In this document: positions 5,755-14,583 of the stretch, one piece after another
Layout: every line of letters begins with the position of its first letter
Position numbering within the stretch: the first letter of the stretch is position 1
NCBI GenBank assembly: GCA_965116555.1
Contig: OZ220698.1
Location: forward strand, 1,302,001 to 1,366,000
Direction of reading: 5' to 3'
Source: DAOUJH01 sp965116555
GTDB lineage: Bacteria; Chloroflexota; Dehalococcoidia; Lucifugimonadales; QGNO01
DNA length: 64,000 nucleotides
The notes under the pieces: model-generated
What the model was told of the DNA's origin: nothing
The model's database searches: none
The model's input: the letters and a program-made list of their open reading frames with translations, nothing else
Translations under genes and position numbers: made by a program

Positions 5755-8223
5755 ATGACCAGTACGGCACGACATACGGAGCTACGCTACAGCCCACAGG
5801 AGATAGACCAGAAGTGGCAAGAACGCTGGGAGCGCGACGGCCTCTATCGCGTAGAGGACAGCGACCCGCGGCCAAAGTGGTACGAGCTGACCATGTACCC
5901 CTACCCTTCCGGCGACCTCCACATCGGGCACTGGTACGCCATGGCGCCCGCCGATGCTCACGCCCGGTTTCGCCGCATGCAGGGCTACAACGTGTTGCAC
6001 CCCATGGGATTCGATTCCTTCGGCCTTCCCGCGGAGAACGCCGCCATCAGGCAACAGATACATCCCTACGATTGGACTGTAGGCAACATTGAAAACATGA
6101 CGAGCCAGCTCCGTTCCATGGGAGCTATCTACGACTGGACTCGCCAGCTCAGCACCATGGAGCCGGAGTACTACCGCTGGAACCAGTGGATCTTTCTTCA
6201 GCTCCACAAGGCGGGCCTGTCCTACCGCGCCAACGCGCCGGTCAACTGGTGCCCCACGGACCAGACCGTGCTCGCCAACGAGCAGGTCATCGATGGAAAG
6301 TGTGAGCGATGCGACACACCGGTAGCCCGCCGTGACTTGGAACAGTGGTTCTTCCGCATCACCAAGTACGCCGACGAACTCCTCGACTTCTCCGGCCTCA
6401 TCGACTGGCCGGAGCGAATCAAGACCCTCCAGGAGAACTGGATAGGACGCAGCGAAGGTGTGGACATCAGCTTCGATATCTCGCATCTGGGCATCGAAGA
6501 GAAAGAGATACGCACCTTCACCACTCGCATAGACACCATATACGGGGTCACGTTCATGGTGCTTGCGCCGGAGCATCCTCTGGTGCGGAAGATAACCACC
6601 AGCGAACAGCGGGACGCCGTGAACCGCTACATAGACCAGGCGCGCGGCCAAACGGAGATCGAGCGTCTCTCCACGGAACGCGAGAAAACGGGTGTGTTCA
6701 CCGGCGCTTATGCCGTCAACAGGCTCAACGGCGAGCAGGTGCCCATCTTCGTGGGAGATTACGTGCTGCTCAGCTACGGTACGGGCGCGGTCATGGGCGT
6801 ACCGGCCCATGACCAGCGCGACTTTGACTTTGCCCGCAAGTATGACCTGCCCATCAACGTGGTCATAGCGCCGTCCGGCTGGGACGGAAGCGAGCTTGAT
6901 TCCGCGTACCTGGAAGCGGGCACACAGGTCAATTCAGGCCCGTTCGACGGCATGCCCAGTTCTGAGGGCATCAAAGCCATTGCGGAGCACGTGGAGGAGC
7001 AGGACTGGGGCAGCCGGACGGTGTCGTACCGCGTGCGGGACTGGCTTATTTCGCGCCAGCGCTACTGGGGCACGCCCATCCCCATGGTCTACTGCGACAA
7101 GTGCGGCACGGTGCCCGTTCCCGAGAAAGACCTGCCCGTGCTGCTCCCGCGAGACGCCGAGTTCCGCCCTACCGGTGAATCCCCGCTGGCCTCCAACGAG
7201 GAGTTCGTCAATACGTCCTGCCCGGACTGCGGCAAGCCCGCCAGACGCGAGACCGACACCATGGACACGTTCGTCGATTCGTCGTGGTACCAGCTTCGCT
7301 TCACCAGCCCCGACTATGACGAAGCCCCGTTCAACCCCGCGGCGATGAACATGTGGAACCCCGTGGACCAGTACACCGGCGGCGCTGAGCACGCCGTGAT
7401 GCACCTGCTCTATGCCCGCTTCTTCACCAAGGCTCTGCGCGACGTGGGCTTGCTGGAGTTCAACGAGCCGTTTCTGCGCCTGTTCAACCAGGGCACCATA
7501 ATCGCGGAACACCAGAAGATGAGCAAGTCCCGTGGCAATGTAATTGCGCCCGACCCCTACGTGCAGTCGCTCGGCGCCGACGTGGTGCGCATCTACCTCA
7601 TGTTCCTCGGCCCCTGGAACCAGGGCGGCGACTGGAGCGACAGCGGGATCAACGGCATGACGCGCTGGGCCAACCGCGTCTGGGACATCGCTCAGCGTGA
7701 CTCGTCGGAGCTTGGCAGCGGCAACCCCCAGGCGGTGCGAGACCTTACAAGGGCGATGCACAAGACCATTCGAAAGGTCGTTACCGACATAGAGCGCTTC
7801 CACTTCAACACGGCGCTGGCCGCCATGATGGAGTTCAGCAACGCCCTGGGCTCCTTCTGGGACGCCAGGAACGTCGATGCCGCCTCCTGGGACTCAGCGG
7901 TAGACACGCTGCTTGTCTTGCTGGCTCCCATTGCTCCCCATATCACCGAGGAGCTATGGGAACGGCGCGGCAACGCCTATAGCATCCACAATCAGCCGCT
8001 GCCTGCCTGGGACGAAGAGCTGGCCGCCGATGAGATGATCACGCTGGTGGTGCAGGTCAACGGCAAGGTCCGCGACAAGCTTACCGTCGCCGCTAGCATA
8101 TCGGAGGAAGAGGCTAAGAAGTCGGCGCTGGACAGCCCGCGCGTGCAAGCCCACGTCGACGGCAAACAGGTGAAACAGCTTGTCTACGTACCGGGACGGC
8201 TGGTCAACGTGGTTGTAGCGTGA
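5755..8223 (+). CDS. leuS: Leucyl-tRNA synthetase
   Basis: Class I aminoacyl-tRNA synthetase (822 aa) charging tRNA-Leu in the cytoplasm. The start has AAGGAG six bases upstream. It shows the HIGH motif in DLHIGHW (residues 56-59) after MYPYPSG, a zinc-type Cys cluster (CERCDTPVARRDLEQWF), and the CP1 editing domain with TTRIDTIYGVTFMVLAPEHPL and the GTGAVMGVPAHDQRDF loop. A second Cys set follows (CDKCG and CPDCG), then KMSKS at about 588-592 (HQKMSKSRGNV) and the C-terminal anticodon and leucyl-specific region. Length is normal. Expression is probably controlled by the leader-peptide attenuator at 5577-5697. Confidence 0.98.
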   Translation: MTSTARHTELRYSPQEIDQKWQERWERDGLYRVEDSDPRPKWYELTMYPYPSGDLHIGHWYAMAPADAHARFRRMQGYNVLHPMGFDSFGLPAENAAIRQQIHPYDWTVGNIENMTSQLRSMGAIYDWTRQLSTMEPEYYRWNQWIFLQLHKAGLSYRANAPVNWCPTDQTVLANEQVIDGKCERCDTPVARRDLEQWFFRITKYADELLDFSGLIDWPERIKTLQENWIGRSEGVDISFDISHLGIEEKEIRTFTTRIDTIYGVTFMVLAPEHPLVRKITTSEQRDAVNRYIDQARGQTEIERLSTEREKTGVFTGAYAVNRLNGEQVPIFVGDYVLLSYGTGAVMGVPAHDQRDFDFARKYDLPINVVIAPSGWDGSELDSAYLEAGTQVNSGPFDGMPSSEGIKAIAEHVEEQDWGSRTVSYRVRDWLISRQRYWGTPIPMVYCDKCGTVPVPEKDLPVLLPRDAEFRPTGESPLASNEEFVNTSCPDCGKPARRETDTMDTFVDSSWYQLRFTSPDYDEAPFNPAAMNMWNPVDQYTGGAEHAVMHLLYARFFTKALRDVGLLEFNEPFLRLFNQGTIIAEHQKMSKSRGNVIAPDPYVQSLGADVVRIYLMFLGPWNQGGDWSDSGINGMTRWANRVWDIAQRDSSELGSGNPQAVRDLTRAMHKTIRKVVTDIERFHFNTALAAMMEFSNALGSFWDARNVDAASWDSAVDTLLVLLAPIAPHITEELWERRGNAYSIHNQPLPAWDEELAADEMITLVVQVNGKVRDKLTVAASISEEEAKKSALDSPRVQAHVDGKQVKQLVYVPGRLVNVVVA

Positions 8224-8240
8224 CGGGGAGTATCCTTTCG

Positions 8241-9101
8241 TCAATCATCCTCGGACGGCGGTGGGATGCTTGCGAAACCGTCCTTGGTCCGCCATACGAC
8301 TGCTGCAGGAACCGAGCGAATCAATTCAACGAGATCTTCTGCAGGCTCACGTGGAAGAAGGATCGCTAAGCTTATCGGGGATGACTCGAAACGCCGGTAG
8401 TCGAGGAGTTGCCCGATAGCTGTTCTCACCGACATGCGCAGAACATCTCCCTTAGCCTCGTAGAGTACTTGATCGGTCTTATCAAACAGGTCGCACACAA
8501 GGGTATGACTAGAACCGCGCGGTTGATACCTGTGTCTCGTCACTCTGTGGCCCTTGTTCCTCAAATGGTCAGTATAGGCTAGGACGAGGCTCTGCTCGCG
8601 TCGAGTGGCTTCATTGGCCTGATTCGGAACAGAGACCTGAAAGTGCTCAACGTGCTGTTCTTCGATTTCTACCTCGGTGATGCGTGGGCCCGTAGGTTCA
8701 GCAGGCCCCGCTGCTGGTAGACCGAGCCCATCCCGAATTGCCGCAGCAATTGCGGCACGAGTGTCATCGTCCGATGAGTATTGATCCCACACCATGGCAT
8801 CGCGCTTGCTGCCGCGTACCATACCTCGGTTATCATAAGTGGGGTCTATCGCAGCGAAATTTGCGAGTTTCAAGGCAACTCCGTTTGGATTACGGAAGCG
8901 GGCTTCGTCAGGACGCTCGGAGTGTATCGTCAGGTCGTTGAGAACCTGCGATAGGTTCACTACGTCCGGATCCGCGGCACTTAGTCGGCCCCGTCGCAGG
9001 TAAAGGTCAAGTGCGAGGATCAGTTCTTCCTCAGCCCAAGGGGGATTTCGCAAAGTTCCACGCTCGTAGTTGTGCTCTTGGGTTTCTCGTAGTGTCGTCA
9101 A
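8241..9101 (-). CDS. Putative modification-dependent or orphan restriction endonuclease, PD-(D/E)XK type
   Basis: A 286-aa protein with two parts. Residues about 18-125 match the N-terminal head domain I know from ScoMcrA-like and many HNH restriction enzymes: PPWAEEELILALDLYLR, LNDLTIHSE, FRNPNGVALKLANFAAIDP. Residues about 165-240 look like a PD-(D/E)XK nuclease: D204 in VCDLFD and EAK (215-217) in LYEAKGD, followed by an AIGQLLDY helix, instead of the usual HNH. The start appears to be TTG at 9101. It lies 12 nt after the hypothetical gene upstream and converges on leuS. A role in cleaving modified or foreign DNA is inferred; confidence is higher for the domains than for the target. Confidence 0.68.
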   Translation of the reverse strand: MTTLRETQEHNYERGTLRNPPWAEEELILALDLYLRRGRLSAADPDVVNLSQVLNDLTIHSERPDEARFRNPNGVALKLANFAAIDPTYDNRGMVRGSKRDAMVWDQYSSDDDTRAAIAAAIRDGLGLPAAGPAEPTGPRITEVEIEEQHVEHFQVSVPNQANEATRREQSLVLAYTDHLRNKGHRVTRHRYQPRGSSHTLVCDLFDKTDQVLYEAKGDVLRMSVRTAIGQLLDYRRFESSPISLAILLPREPAEDLVELIRSVPAAVVWRTKDGFASIPPPSEDD

Positions 9102-9113
9102 AGACTCTTGCCC

Positions 9114-9779
9114 CTATCGGCTGCTCACGGTGGATCGGAAGTCCTCATCAAACACGGACTCGTCATTTTCAGTAGTGATTCCGGAGTCCTTCAATATACG
9201 AGATCCAAGAGTTCGGCATATCAGATAGACAGCAAGAGAGTCCGCTATTGAAAACATGTGCCCCTCTGCATACGTATCTTCGATAGAATGCTTTGCTTCG
9301 TTGTACACCGCCTCGTTTAGCTCCCGTAGAGTCTCTACCAAATCAACGTCAAGAGATTGGGCCTTACCGCGTTTCAGTATCATGCCGATGGAAAGATTCC
9401 CTTCAACCTTGAGTTGCCGCTTTAGGCTGTTCTCCACGTGGAGGCAGGACATGGTCACTATGTCTCGTGTTAGCCATTCAAGCGAGGCATTGCTAAGGTA
9501 CGCTCGCACATACTGGATAGGCCTAAAGATAGGTCGGTCCTGTATTCTATAGACGCCCGTAAGTCCGCCACCACTAGTCCGCTCGTTGATGTTGTGTTGC
9601 CCTAGCCCAGGTATCGTCTCATCAATCAGCGTCAAGTCCCGGAGCGCCGAATCTCCATCATCTACAACAACAGCGCCAATCCGAAGAATTTCGGAGTAGT
9701 GGGATGTAAGGCCAACTGCACGAAATATCTGATAGATCTCAGGCCGTAAGCCATCATCGTGATTGCTAGCGTTATACAT
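9114..9779 (-). CDS. Hypothetical protein, partner of the restriction-like gene
   Basis: I do not recognise this 221-aa protein. It appears soluble and largely helical in the second half (LEWLTRDIVTMSCLHVENSLKRQLKVEG; ELNEAVYNEAKHS; FSIADSLAVYLICRTLG), somewhat like HEPN or abortive-infection proteins, but no RX4-6H motif stands out. I place the start at 9779 because this ATG overlaps the TAA of the relic frame upstream (ATGTATAA), as in coupled genes; an upstream in-frame start at 9827 is possible. It is followed 12 nt later by the nuclease gene, so the two are probably co-transcribed as a defence unit. Confidence 0.6.
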   Translation of the reverse strand: MYNASNHDDGLRPEIYQIFRAVGLTSHYSEILRIGAVVVDDGDSALRDLTLIDETIPGLGQHNINERTSGGGLTGVYRIQDRPIFRPIQYVRAYLSNASLEWLTRDIVTMSCLHVENSLKRQLKVEGNLSIGMILKRGKAQSLDVDLVETLRELNEAVYNEAKHSIEDTYAEGHMFSIADSLAVYLICRTLGSRILKDSGITTENDESVFDEDFRSTVSSR

Positions 9780-9861
9780 TGATGATGAAGCCCAGCTCCT
9801 CATCCGTGATGTCGTAGGGTTCTGCAAGCATTTGAGGTTGAGCCTTGTTGACCAATCGTTC
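9772..9861 (-). pseudogene. C-terminal relic resembling a DNA methyltransferase
   Basis: Between the YHS gene stop and the hypothetical gene, a minus-strand frame reads DERLVNKAQPQMLAEPYDITDEELGFIIN then a stop. The segment YDITDEELGFIIN resembles the extreme C-terminus of Eco57I/BREX-like class I DNA methylases, which commonly ends in (T/D)EEELDFIINYDIKYR. A single extra G would explain why IIN-Y-N becomes IIN-V-stop. The stop overlaps the ATG of the next gene. I infer the 3' end of a deleted methylase. The resemblance is from memory and short. Confidence 0.45.
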
Positions 9862-9863
9862 GT

Positions 9864-10070
9864 CTACATCTCCATCTTCTTCTCGCCGGAGAGATAGGCC
9901 TCCGGCTCTTTGGAGAAAGCGACGCGGCAGCCTGGAGCGCAGAAGTAGTAGGTCTCTCCCTGGTGTTCGTGCGTGCCCCCGGGTGGTTTGTCTATGCTGA
10001 CCCTCATACCGCATACGGGGTCGTACCCGGCCTCTCCGCGACTGAGCACGTTTAGCAGCTTGCCTACCAT
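9864..10070 (-). CDS. YHS-domain protein, probable metal (copper) binding
   Basis: A 68-aa cytoplasmic protein with a strong AAGGAGGA site before its ATG. It is a minimal YHS domain: DPVCGMRV (Cys20), then YYFCAPGCRVAF (Cys44, Cys48), then the F..EP..YL ending typical of this fold. YHS domains occur in copper ATPases and as free metal chaperones. The short Lys/Met tail (GEKKMEM) could add metal ligands. There is no obvious metal transporter nearby, so its client is unknown. It marks the edge of the restriction island. Confidence 0.88.
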   Translation of the reverse strand: MVGKLLNVLSRGEAGYDPVCGMRVSIDKPPGGTHEHQGETYYFCAPGCRVAFSKEPEAYLSGEKKMEM

Positions 10071-10183
10071 GCCTTCCTCCTTAACTGCAGACCTTTACGT
10101 AACCTCTTCCCCCTTGACGGGGGAAGATTGAGATGGGGGTGGACCCTGTAGGGCATCCGAATTGCCCCCATCCTCCTTAGTTG

Positions 10184-11008
10184 CTATATCCTGGCGTACT
10201 TGGCTACCAGAGCGTCGTTGCCGGCGGTGTACATGTTGCCGTGGATGTCCACCCACATGCCGTGTCCGTTAGCGGGCGTCCTGATACGCGTGATCATGAT
10301 GCCGTCTCGGTCTAGCATGGTCATACCGGGCACCTGATCGGTGACGTAAACGGTACCCTCGCCGTCAACGAAAACGTCCATGGGGTGGAAGAAGCCCGTC
10401 CATTCGCAGACATACTCCCCGTCCCTGGTGAATATCTGCACCCGGTTGTTCTCGCGGTCGCACACGTATATGCGGTCTCCGTCCACCCAGATTCCGTGCG
10501 GGGTCACGAACTGGCCCGGGCCCGTTCCCCATGACCCCCACGATTTGACATATTCGCCGGTTGCGGTGAAGTGATGAACCGAGCAGTTTGCATATCCGTC
10601 TGCCACGTATATGTCGCCGTTTGCCGCCACCGCTATATCGGCCGGATGGTTGAACGGCCCATTCAGCTCCGGCTTTTCACGGGTGCCCAACCTCAACAGC
10701 ACGTTGCCCTTGTGGTCTAGCTTGATGATCTCGTGCGCGTCTCTATCGGATAGGAATACCTCGTCGCTGGGAGTGATGAAGATGCCGTGGGCATCCACGA
10801 ACTGTCCGCCTCCCCAGGAATCTACAAGGTTGCCGTCGCCGTCGAAGACCAGTATAGGCGGGTCCTTTCGCTGGTAAACGTAGACCCTTCCCTGCGAATC
10901 GGTAGCCACGTGGGACGTATTTCCGAACGTCATGCCGGACGGGAGCGTTCCAAAGGGGTGCGATACCTGGTACACGTGCTTGCCGGTGCCCACGATTAAT
11001 CTAGTCAT
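10184..11008 (-). CDS. NHL-repeat beta-propeller protein
   Basis: A 274-aa protein made of about six NHL blades and little else. Repeated units have the form HP.DIAVAANGDIYVADGYANCSV..F, TPHGIWVDGDRIYVCDRENNRVQIF, and similar, each with the D..N..V.(I/V)F pattern. The start at 11008 follows GGGAGGGG. No signal peptide or membrane helix is seen, so it is probably cytoplasmic. Related proteins are annotated as peptidylglycine lyase-like or 6-bladed propellers, but catalytic residues cannot be assigned here, and it may be a scaffold or a lactonase-like enzyme. Confidence 0.82.
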   Translation of the reverse strand: MTRLIVGTGKHVYQVSHPFGTLPSGMTFGNTSHVATDSQGRVYVYQRKDPPILVFDGDGNLVDSWGGGQFVDAHGIFITPSDEVFLSDRDAHEIIKLDHKGNVLLRLGTREKPELNGPFNHPADIAVAANGDIYVADGYANCSVHHFTATGEYVKSWGSWGTGPGQFVTPHGIWVDGDRIYVCDRENNRVQIFTRDGEYVCEWTGFFHPMDVFVDGEGTVYVTDQVPGMTMLDRDGIMITRIRTPANGHGMWVDIHGNMYTAGNDALVAKYARI

Positions 11009-11089
11009 AGCCCCTCCCGATTCTGCCGTAGTTTACAAACCCTCTTCCCCAACTTGCGGGGGGAAGGGATTTAGGGTTGTGTCGTAGTT

Positions 11090-13111
11090 CTAGGTGACGG
11101 CGACCTTCTCCCGTTTAAGGTCCTCCACAATGCGTTGCGTGATGTGCTGGGGCACCTCTTCAAAATGGTCCTCCACCATCGTGAAACTGCCGCGTCCCTG
11201 GGTCATGGAGCGCAGCTCCGTAGCGTACCTCTGCACCTCGGACTGCGGCGCCTCTGCCTGTATCAACGTAACGCCGTCAGCGGGGTTCATCCCCAAGATG
11301 CGCGCCCGCTTGGTATTGAGATCGCCTATGATGTCGCCGGTATAGGAGTCTGGCACGGTGATCTCCAGCTTCATCACCGGCTCTAGAAGGACGGGCGATG
11401 CTTGTTCCACACCCTTCCTCAGAGCATACGACCCGGCGATCTCGAAACTCATACCGGACGAATCGACTGGATGAGAGCTGCCGTCGTAGAGAACGACTTT
11501 CAAATCCACAATGGGAGATCCGCTTAGCGGACCCTCATCCAGCGATTTGACCACGCCCTTCTGCACCGATGGTATGTACTCTTTGGGCACGTTACCGCCC
11601 ACCACCGTATCGGTGAACTCGAAACCGGAACCCCTGGGCAGCGGCTGCAGCTCAATCATCACGTGCCCAAACTGGCCGTGACCGCCGGTCTGCTTCTTGT
11701 GCCTGTATTCGGTCTTGGTAGATGAAGAGACCGTCTCCTTGTATGGCACCCTGGGCAGATTGCTGAAGAGCTCCACGCCAAACTTGCGCTTTACCTTTTC
11801 CAAGGCCACGTCTATATGTGTTTCTCCAATGCCTGAGAGCAACGTCTCTGAGGTATCGGGGGAACGGGTCAGGCTGAGGGTGGGGTCTTCTTCCGTGAGG
11901 CGGGCCAGTGAGCTGGCCATTTTATCCACGTCGGCCTTGCCTTTGGGAGAAATAGCAGCGCTGAATAGGGGCTGAGGGAACTCTATGGTACTGAGCTTCA
12001 CCGGCTCGTCCTTCACGCATAGCGTATCGCCGGTAACGGTGGCCGTCAGCTTGGAAACCGCTCCAATATCACCGGCGGCAAGGCTATCGGTGGCCTGCTG
12101 GTTCTTGCCAAGCGGCACAAAAATCTGGCCTATCCGTTCGTCTTGAGACCTAGTGGCGTTCAACACCTGCGAATCGGCCTTGAGCGTGCCTCTGATCACC
12201 TTGAAATAGGACAGCTTCCCCACAAACGGGTCTGCCGTGGTCTTGAACACGTGAGCTACCAGTGGGCCCGATGCATCCGCCTCGATCTTGGAGCCGTCCT
12301 CCGCTTCAACAGACGGCGAGTCCACTGGAGAGGGCAGCAGGTCTACCACCGCTTTCATGAACTCTTCCACGCCCACGGACGTAGTGGAAGAGCCGGCAAG
12401 CACGGGCACTATATCGCCGGTTAGGACCGCCTTCTTCAGAGAGGCAGCCAGCTCTTCATTGGAGATGGCCTCTCCCTCCAAGTACTTGGTGGCGAGGTCA
12501 TCGTCGGTTTCAGCCGCGGCCTCCACCAGTTGTTCGTGCAGCTCCTCCATCTCAGCGGGGACGTCGCCCTCTGAACCAAGGAGGCTGACCACGCTCTTGA
12601 AATCTTGTTCAGCGCCCACAGGGGCCTGGATTGGCACGCACTTGCGGCCAAAAGTGGAACGTATGCTCTCCAGTGAGCGGAGGAAATCCGCGTTCTCCCT
12701 GTCCATCTTGTTGACAAAGATGATGCGTGGAAGCCCCCTCGCTTCGCACATTGCCCAAGCGGCCTCGGTTCCCACTTCAACGCCGGCCTGTGCCGCAACG
12801 AGCAATACCGCGGCATCCGCGGCTTCCAGGGCGGATACAGCCTCGCCAACAAAGTCGGGGTAACCCGGAACATCCAGAAAGTTCAGCTTGCAGCCTGAGA
12901 CGGTGCACGGCGCCACCGACGTCTGAATGCTGCTCTTGCGCTTGACCTCCTCCGGCTCATAGTCTGAAGTAGTAGTTCCGTCTTCCACGTTGCCCAAGCG
13001 GGTGATGGCGCCGCTGGCCATCAGCACTGCTTCCACCAGTGAACTCTTGCCGGTGCCGGAGTGGGATATTAGGGCTACGTTGCGGATATCTTTGCTATCT
13101 ACTACAGGCAT
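11090..13111 (-). CDS. Elongation factor G-like GTPase (EF-G2/FusA2 type)
   Basis: A translational GTPase of 673 aa. I start it at 13111 (MPVVDSKDIRNVALISH), which has GGGAGG upstream; the 20 residues ahead of it in the frame look non-coding. The P-loop is SHSGTGKSS (about residues 16-24) rather than the AHIDAGKTT of canonical EF-G. G3 is DVPGYPDF and G4 is NKMD. Domains II to V follow, with the domain IV stretch TKTEYRHKKQTGGHGQFGHV. The unusual P-loop groups it with EF-G-like proteins such as mycobacterial FusA2, whose role is not canonical translocation. It is not in a str operon here. Confidence 0.88.
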   Translation of the reverse strand: MPVVDSKDIRNVALISHSGTGKSSLVEAVLMASGAITRLGNVEDGTTTSDYEPEEVKRKSSIQTSVAPCTVSGCKLNFLDVPGYPDFVGEAVSALEAADAAVLLVAAQAGVEVGTEAAWAMCEARGLPRIIFVNKMDRENADFLRSLESIRSTFGRKCVPIQAPVGAEQDFKSVVSLLGSEGDVPAEMEELHEQLVEAAAETDDDLATKYLEGEAISNEELAASLKKAVLTGDIVPVLAGSSTTSVGVEEFMKAVVDLLPSPVDSPSVEAEDGSKIEADASGPLVAHVFKTTADPFVGKLSYFKVIRGTLKADSQVLNATRSQDERIGQIFVPLGKNQQATDSLAAGDIGAVSKLTATVTGDTLCVKDEPVKLSTIEFPQPLFSAAISPKGKADVDKMASSLARLTEEDPTLSLTRSPDTSETLLSGIGETHIDVALEKVKRKFGVELFSNLPRVPYKETVSSSTKTEYRHKKQTGGHGQFGHVMIELQPLPRGSGFEFTDTVVGGNVPKEYIPSVQKGVVKSLDEGPLSGSPIVDLKVVLYDGSSHPVDSSGMSFEIAGSYALRKGVEQASPVLLEPVMKLEITVPDSYTGDIIGDLNTKRARILGMNPADGVTLIQAEAPQSEVQRYATELRSMTQGRGSFTMVEDHFEEVPQHITQRIVEDLKREKVAVT

Positions 13112-13195
13112 GCGCTTACCTCCCTTTGCAAACCTCAGTAAGTGGCGCCATTGTAGCCAAGTAACCACCACTTAGCAATTGGGAGCGCGGGGAGG

Positions 13196-13250
13196 CGTCA
13201 TCGCGAGCGCCCGTCTGCCCGCTTGCCCCCCTGCCCGCTTGCCCGTTACC
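13196..13250. repeat. Truncated dispersed repeat plus short TGCCCGCT array
   Basis: CGTCATCGCGAGCGC (13196-13210) is the head of the dispersed repeat seen at 32846 and 39046. It runs straight into a degenerate octamer array (GCCCGTCT, GCCCGCTT, GCCCCCCT, GCCCGCTT, GCCCGTTA). A similar array lies at 39573-39609, also just upstream of a gene. Confidence 0.6.
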
Positions 13251-13258
13251 CTGAATAC

Positions 13259-14521
13259 ATGGGTAATCTCTATACGTTGCTTATTATCGTTTTCTTGCTA
13301 TCGGTGGCCGTATCGCACGATAGGCTCACCGCTAGTCCCGTAGAGGAGCTATCCGTACGCCATCGCTACAGCCTGGCGACCTGGGAGGCGACGCGCTTCC
13401 CCGTCAAATGGCTGCGCAAAGCCGGCAACTTTCTTTTCCCCTACGAGCTAACGGCGGAGGACGACACACAGCTTGTGCTGGACTTCTTCAGCTTGGACCG
13501 AGAAACGGACATGCTTCAGGCCCAGGTCAACATGGCCGCCGCCGCGGGTAGCGCAGACCTCAACGAACTGGAAGAACGTTTGAAGGAGGTCCAGCGCCGC
13601 CTTGCTGATATACAACCGCAAGCTGAAGAGAGCTTGGAATCGGCCATATCAGACGTGCTGCGCCAGCAGGGCATCGCCTCCATAGGCCTGGACAACATAC
13701 TGGAACAACAGGGTGTCAGGACCATAGGCTTAGGCCCGGTTATCTTTCCGCCCGTGGACTTCATCCTCGACCCGCTGCCCACAATTCTCATCGTCTCGCC
13801 TAGAGATAGGATAGAACGCCTGGAATCCGTCCTGCTCGAACCCAACCTTCTCCCCTCCGAGAGAAACATCTTGGAAGAGGAAATTCTGGAACAGGAAAAC
13901 CTATCCTCTATCGTGGAGAACATAGGAGGGTTGTCCACGTTCCCCAACCTCATCGCCCTCTATGACCTGCGCACCACCATGAATATAGCGTCTCACGAAT
14001 GGCTGCATAGCTACCTCTTCTTCTATCCTCTGGGTCGCAATTTCAAGCGGAACGCCGACATGCACATTCTGAACGAGACTACGGCCAACATTTTTGGAGA
14101 GGAGATGGGCCGGCTGCTGGTTGAACACATCACCGGCGAGCATGTGCCGCCCCCCACCCCGGGCACATTTACGCCTTGCCCTGAGGACCGGTTCTGCTTC
14201 AACAGGGAGATGCGCGAGACGCGGCTTAACGTTGACGACCTCCTCGCGGAAGGCAAAGTGGATGAGGCGGAGGCCTACATGGAGGAACGGCGGCAGCTAT
14301 TTGTAGACAACGGCTACTCTATTAGGAAGCTGAACCAGGCGTACTTTGCTTTTCACGGCACGTACGGAGACAGCCCCTCTTCAGTGAGCCCCATCCACGG
14401 TCAGCTCCAGGCATTGCGGCAAGCATCCGACTCTCTGGCGGACTTTATACACACCGTGCAGGGCGTATCAAGTTACCAGGGATTCCTTCGCATTCTGGAT
14501 GAGAAGGGCATTGAGCACTGA
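13259..14521 (+). CDS. Membrane-anchored zinc metallopeptidase-like protein (HExxH)
   Basis: A 420-aa protein starting at 13259, chosen because it opens directly into a hydrophobic anchor (LYTLLIIVFLLSVAV, residues 4-18). Residues about 80-135 form a Gln/Glu/Leu-rich coiled coil (LNELEERLKEVQRRLADIQ). The HExxH motif is HEWLH at 246-250, followed after about 20 residues by LNETTANIFGEE, a plausible third zinc ligand (E273) as in gluzincins. A Cys pair (CPEDRFC) near residue 300 and a helical tail (SLADFIHTVQGV) follow. I do not recognise the family. Most of the protein should lie outside the membrane. It is monocistronic, divergent from the EF-G-like gene. Confidence 0.72.
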   Translation: MGNLYTLLIIVFLLSVAVSHDRLTASPVEELSVRHRYSLATWEATRFPVKWLRKAGNFLFPYELTAEDDTQLVLDFFSLDRETDMLQAQVNMAAAAGSADLNELEERLKEVQRRLADIQPQAEESLESAISDVLRQQGIASIGLDNILEQQGVRTIGLGPVIFPPVDFILDPLPTILIVSPRDRIERLESVLLEPNLLPSERNILEEEILEQENLSSIVENIGGLSTFPNLIALYDLRTTMNIASHEWLHSYLFFYPLGRNFKRNADMHILNETTANIFGEEMGRLLVEHITGEHVPPPTPGTFTPCPEDRFCFNREMRETRLNVDDLLAEGKVDEAEAYMEERRQLFVDNGYSIRKLNQAYFAFHGTYGDSPSSVSPIHGQLQALRQASDSLADFIHTVQGVSSYQGFLRILDEKGIEH

Positions 14522-14583
14522 CCGGAAACTGTTCCACCCTCTCCAAACGCCTTCGCGCAACCCCCCACGAATTCCACCCCACC

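Noticed and set aside
5782..6810. Long antisense frame (342 codons) opposite leuS
   Set aside because: A mirror of high-GC codon usage in leuS; no ribosome site or recognisable domain.
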